Source: Alistipes sp. Zagget8 (GTDB taxonomy: Bacteria > Bacteroidota > Bacteroidia > Bacteroidales > Rikenellaceae). Taken from it: a DNA stretch of 64,000 nt. Each line of letters begins with the position of its first letter. Position 1 is the first letter of the stretch. The stretch is taken from assembly GCA_001941065.1 (NCBI GenBank), contig MSHJ01000003.1, forward strand, positions 79,038 to 143,037, in the 5' to 3' direction. The position numbers were made by a program, and so were the translations under genes. This document shows positions 62,782-64,000 of the stretch, in pieces. The notes under the pieces are model-generated. The model was given only the letters and a program-made list of their open reading frames with translations, was not told the DNA's origin and did not search any database.

Positions 62782-63717
62782 TTACTGCGCCGGAGCCCCT
62801 ATTTCATGAGCCTTGTCCTCCGTCCAAACGGCCAGATTCCGGATGCAGGCCCGCTGGGCGGCCTGCCGACAGACAGTCGCTTCCTCCTCGGTCAGTTCAT
62901 GGGACGTTCCCCGTAGGCGGCATCCGTTTTCGACGATGGTCGTGCCGAGTGCCGGGGCCACAAGCGTCTGGAACCAGGTGCAGGCCGCAGTATACCGCCC
63001 GGTCCTGAAATTGAGGTGGAAGCCGTCGCGGGTGACTTGCGCCCAGTCTGCCGGCTGCGTGCCGCGCAGGTTCTGGATTGCCGTTCCGGTCGGTACGATG
63101 ACCTCGATCGAGGTTTCGTCCCTCAGTTGTTTCACCGCTGCGACGATCCCGTCGTACATCAGCTGCTGGTTCCGGTCGTAACGGATGAAATCCCCGTGCT
63201 GTGAATCGGGCGAATAGGCCCAGGTCTGCTGCCAGCCGATGCAGGCCCCGGCATTGGGGCAGTGCAGCCGCACGATCTCCACCAGATGCCCGAGCCACGG
63301 TTCGTAGGTCAGGTACATGCCGGCCTTTCCGGAGACCTGCTGGATGATGACGATGTCCCACCGTTCATCGGCGATACCCTCCCGCAGGCGGGCCTTTTTC
63401 AGAACGGTCTCCCAACGGTTGTGCGTCGATTTGCTGTACGTGTAGTAATCTGTATCGGCGGCGTATTCCCGGCAGTGCCGCTCCAGCGAACAGCCTCCGA
63501 GGGTGATGCGGCCCAGGATGACGTTCTCGATTCCGGCCGCGGCCAGCAGGTCGGGCAGGTACTCCATGCCGTCTTCGGTGAAACTGTTGCCGATGCCGAG
63601 GATTCGGAGCGTGTCGGGGCGCTGGGGGATCGGGTAGTTGGGGAATTGCCGGGCGAAGGCATCGCTGCAGAGAATGCACAGCCCGAAGAGCAGTAAAAAG
63701 CGGAATAGTTGTTTCAT
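62782..63717 (-). CDS. DUF4886 exported SGNH-like protein
   Basis: A 311-residue protein with signal peptide MKQLFRFLLLFGLCILCSDAFA. It has the SGNH-hydrolase-like motifs of DUF4886: LRILGIGNSFTEDGMEYLPDLLAAAG (nucleophile Ser in GNSF), WDIVIIQQVSGKAG, and RDGFHLNFRTGRYTAACTWFQTL (His). It is probably a carbohydrate esterase acting outside the cytoplasm. Confidence 0.88.
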   Translation of the reverse strand: MKQLFRFLLLFGLCILCSDAFARQFPNYPIPQRPDTLRILGIGNSFTEDGMEYLPDLLAAAGIENVILGRITLGGCSLERHCREYAADTDYYTYSKSTHNRWETVLKKARLREGIADERWDIVIIQQVSGKAGMYLTYEPWLGHLVEIVRLHCPNAGACIGWQQTWAYSPDSQHGDFIRYDRNQQLMYDGIVAAVKQLRDETSIEVIVPTGTAIQNLRGTQPADWAQVTRDGFHLNFRTGRYTAACTWFQTLVAPALGTTIVENGCRLRGTSHELTEEEATVCRQAAQRACIRNLAVWTEDKAHEIGAPAQ

Positions 63718-63789
63718 AGGAGTGGTAAATTTTCACGAAAATACAGAGTTTTTTCCTGAAATCCAAGCTGTATGAATCCCTGAAACGAA

Positions 63790-63821
63790 AAAACGGAACG
63801 GCTTCGAAGCCATTCCGTTTT
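63790..63821 (-). terminator. Terminator after truncated transporter gene
   Basis: Near-palindromic hairpin AACGGAA-c-GGCTTCGAAGCC-a-TTCCGTT flanked by A and T runs. Confidence 0.75.
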
Positions 63822-63824
63822 CTG

Positions 63825-63873
63825 CGGGGCGTAGGGGACTCGAATCCCTGACCCCGTGCGTGACAGGCACGTA
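63825..63873 (-). pseudogene. 3'-half remnant of a tRNA-Asp gene
   Basis: Forty-nine bases match the 3' half of tRNA-Asp (62634-62682) with only two differences, covering anticodon loop, T arm and acceptor 3' strand, then similarity stops abruptly. The 5' half is absent, so no tRNA can form. Confidence 0.85.
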
Positions 63874-63880
63874 ACAGTTA

Positions 63881-64000
63881 TTAATGTGACCGTTTCGAAA
63901 CGAAAAGCGCCAGAACGAACGACAGGGCCGAGGCGGCGATCCAGAAAATGATGGCCGTGTCGAAATCGTAGGTCGTGACACCATCCGTAACCGTCTTGCC
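63881..64000 (-). CDS. C-terminal end of a membrane transporter (partial)
   Basis: Reading the minus strand into the window edge gives 39 residues ending in a stop at 63881: a polar start (GKTVTDGVTTYDFDTA), one TM helix (IIFWIAASALSFVLALFV) and a basic tail SKRSH. This looks like the last helix of an MFS-type or similar permease. The rest lies outside the window. The stop is 8 bp from the tRNA-Asp remnant. Confidence 0.6.
   Translation of the reverse strand, partial: GKTVTDGVTTYDFDTAIIFWIAASALSFVLALFVSKRSH

Noticed and set aside
63733..63984. 83-codon minus-strand frame across the tRNA-Asp remnant
   Set aside because: It reads through the remnant and a terminator; part of its translation (VTHGVRDSSPL) is just tRNA sequence.
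1..64000. CRISPR array, rRNA operon, prophage structural genes
   Set aside because: No regularly spaced short repeats, no rRNA-like sequence and no capsid, tail or terminase-like proteins are seen.

Overview
The window looks like a chromosome segment of a gut Bacteroidales bacterium, most likely Alistipes (Rikenellaceae). The evidence is the GC-rich host DNA, Bacteroidetes -7 promoters (TAnnTTTG) in front of many genes, tRNA genes without encoded CCA, a cysteate synthase (sulfonolipid precursor), carboxyspermidine-type polyamine genes and an exported MsrB-MsrA fusion. The species assignment is inference.

Layout. (1) 1-4.25 kb: the end of a lower-GC island abutting tRNA-Met. It carries a partial ORF, a large SF2 helicase-like protein with an altered P-loop, and an IntDOT-like tyrosine recombinase. 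(2) 4.4-13.8 kb: host genes for a K+-channel-like protein, sulfatase, MscL, solute:sodium symporter, amidase/golvesin protein, GNAT, YqeY protein and a BASS-family transporter. (3) 13.8-25.24 kb: an NBU1-like integrative mobilizable element inserted in the 3' end of the BASS transporter gene. It is bounded by a 29-bp imperfect direct repeat and rebuilds the gene's C-terminus; the displaced native 3' end lies at 25212-25274. Its backbone is integrase, an unknown protein, an excisionase-like HTH, a RepA-like ATPase, a Toprim primase, an oriT-like region and a MobV relaxase. Its accessory part is a NTase/HEPN-like protein, a highly structured intergenic region, a very AT-rich OLD-type ATPase/TOPRIM nuclease and an HNH protein; this is the best candidate for an undescribed (defence-like) module.

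(4) 25.3-33.2 kb: DNA alkylation repair genes (ABM protein, Ogt, AraC-Ogt), an MFS efflux gene overlapping a Vat/CatB-like acetyltransferase, DUF486, HAD phosphatase, DUF5686 outer-membrane protein and YbaK. (5) 33.2-36.6 kb: dTDP-rhamnose operon rmlA-C-D-B with 4-bp overlaps. (6) 36.7-43.6 kb: nucleotidyltransferase, ABC-F protein with a leader ORF, CopA with HMA domains at both ends, an AraC regulator carrying an HMA-like CxxC domain, nitroreductase and tRNA-Lys. (7) 43.7-50.9 kb: the two carboxy(nor)spermidine genes, separated by a candidate 6S RNA and a Tic20/DUF4870-like membrane protein, then cysteate synthase and a TonB-dependent receptor. (8) 51-57.5 kb: complete histidine utilisation operon ftcD-hutU-hutH-hutI. 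(9) 57.6-64 kb: MsrBA, glycosyltransferase, EamA transporter, endonuclease/exonuclease/phosphatase protein, MalY-type aminotransferase, tRNA-Asp, DUF4886 protein, a tRNA-Asp 3'-half remnant and the C-terminal end of a membrane transporter at the window edge.
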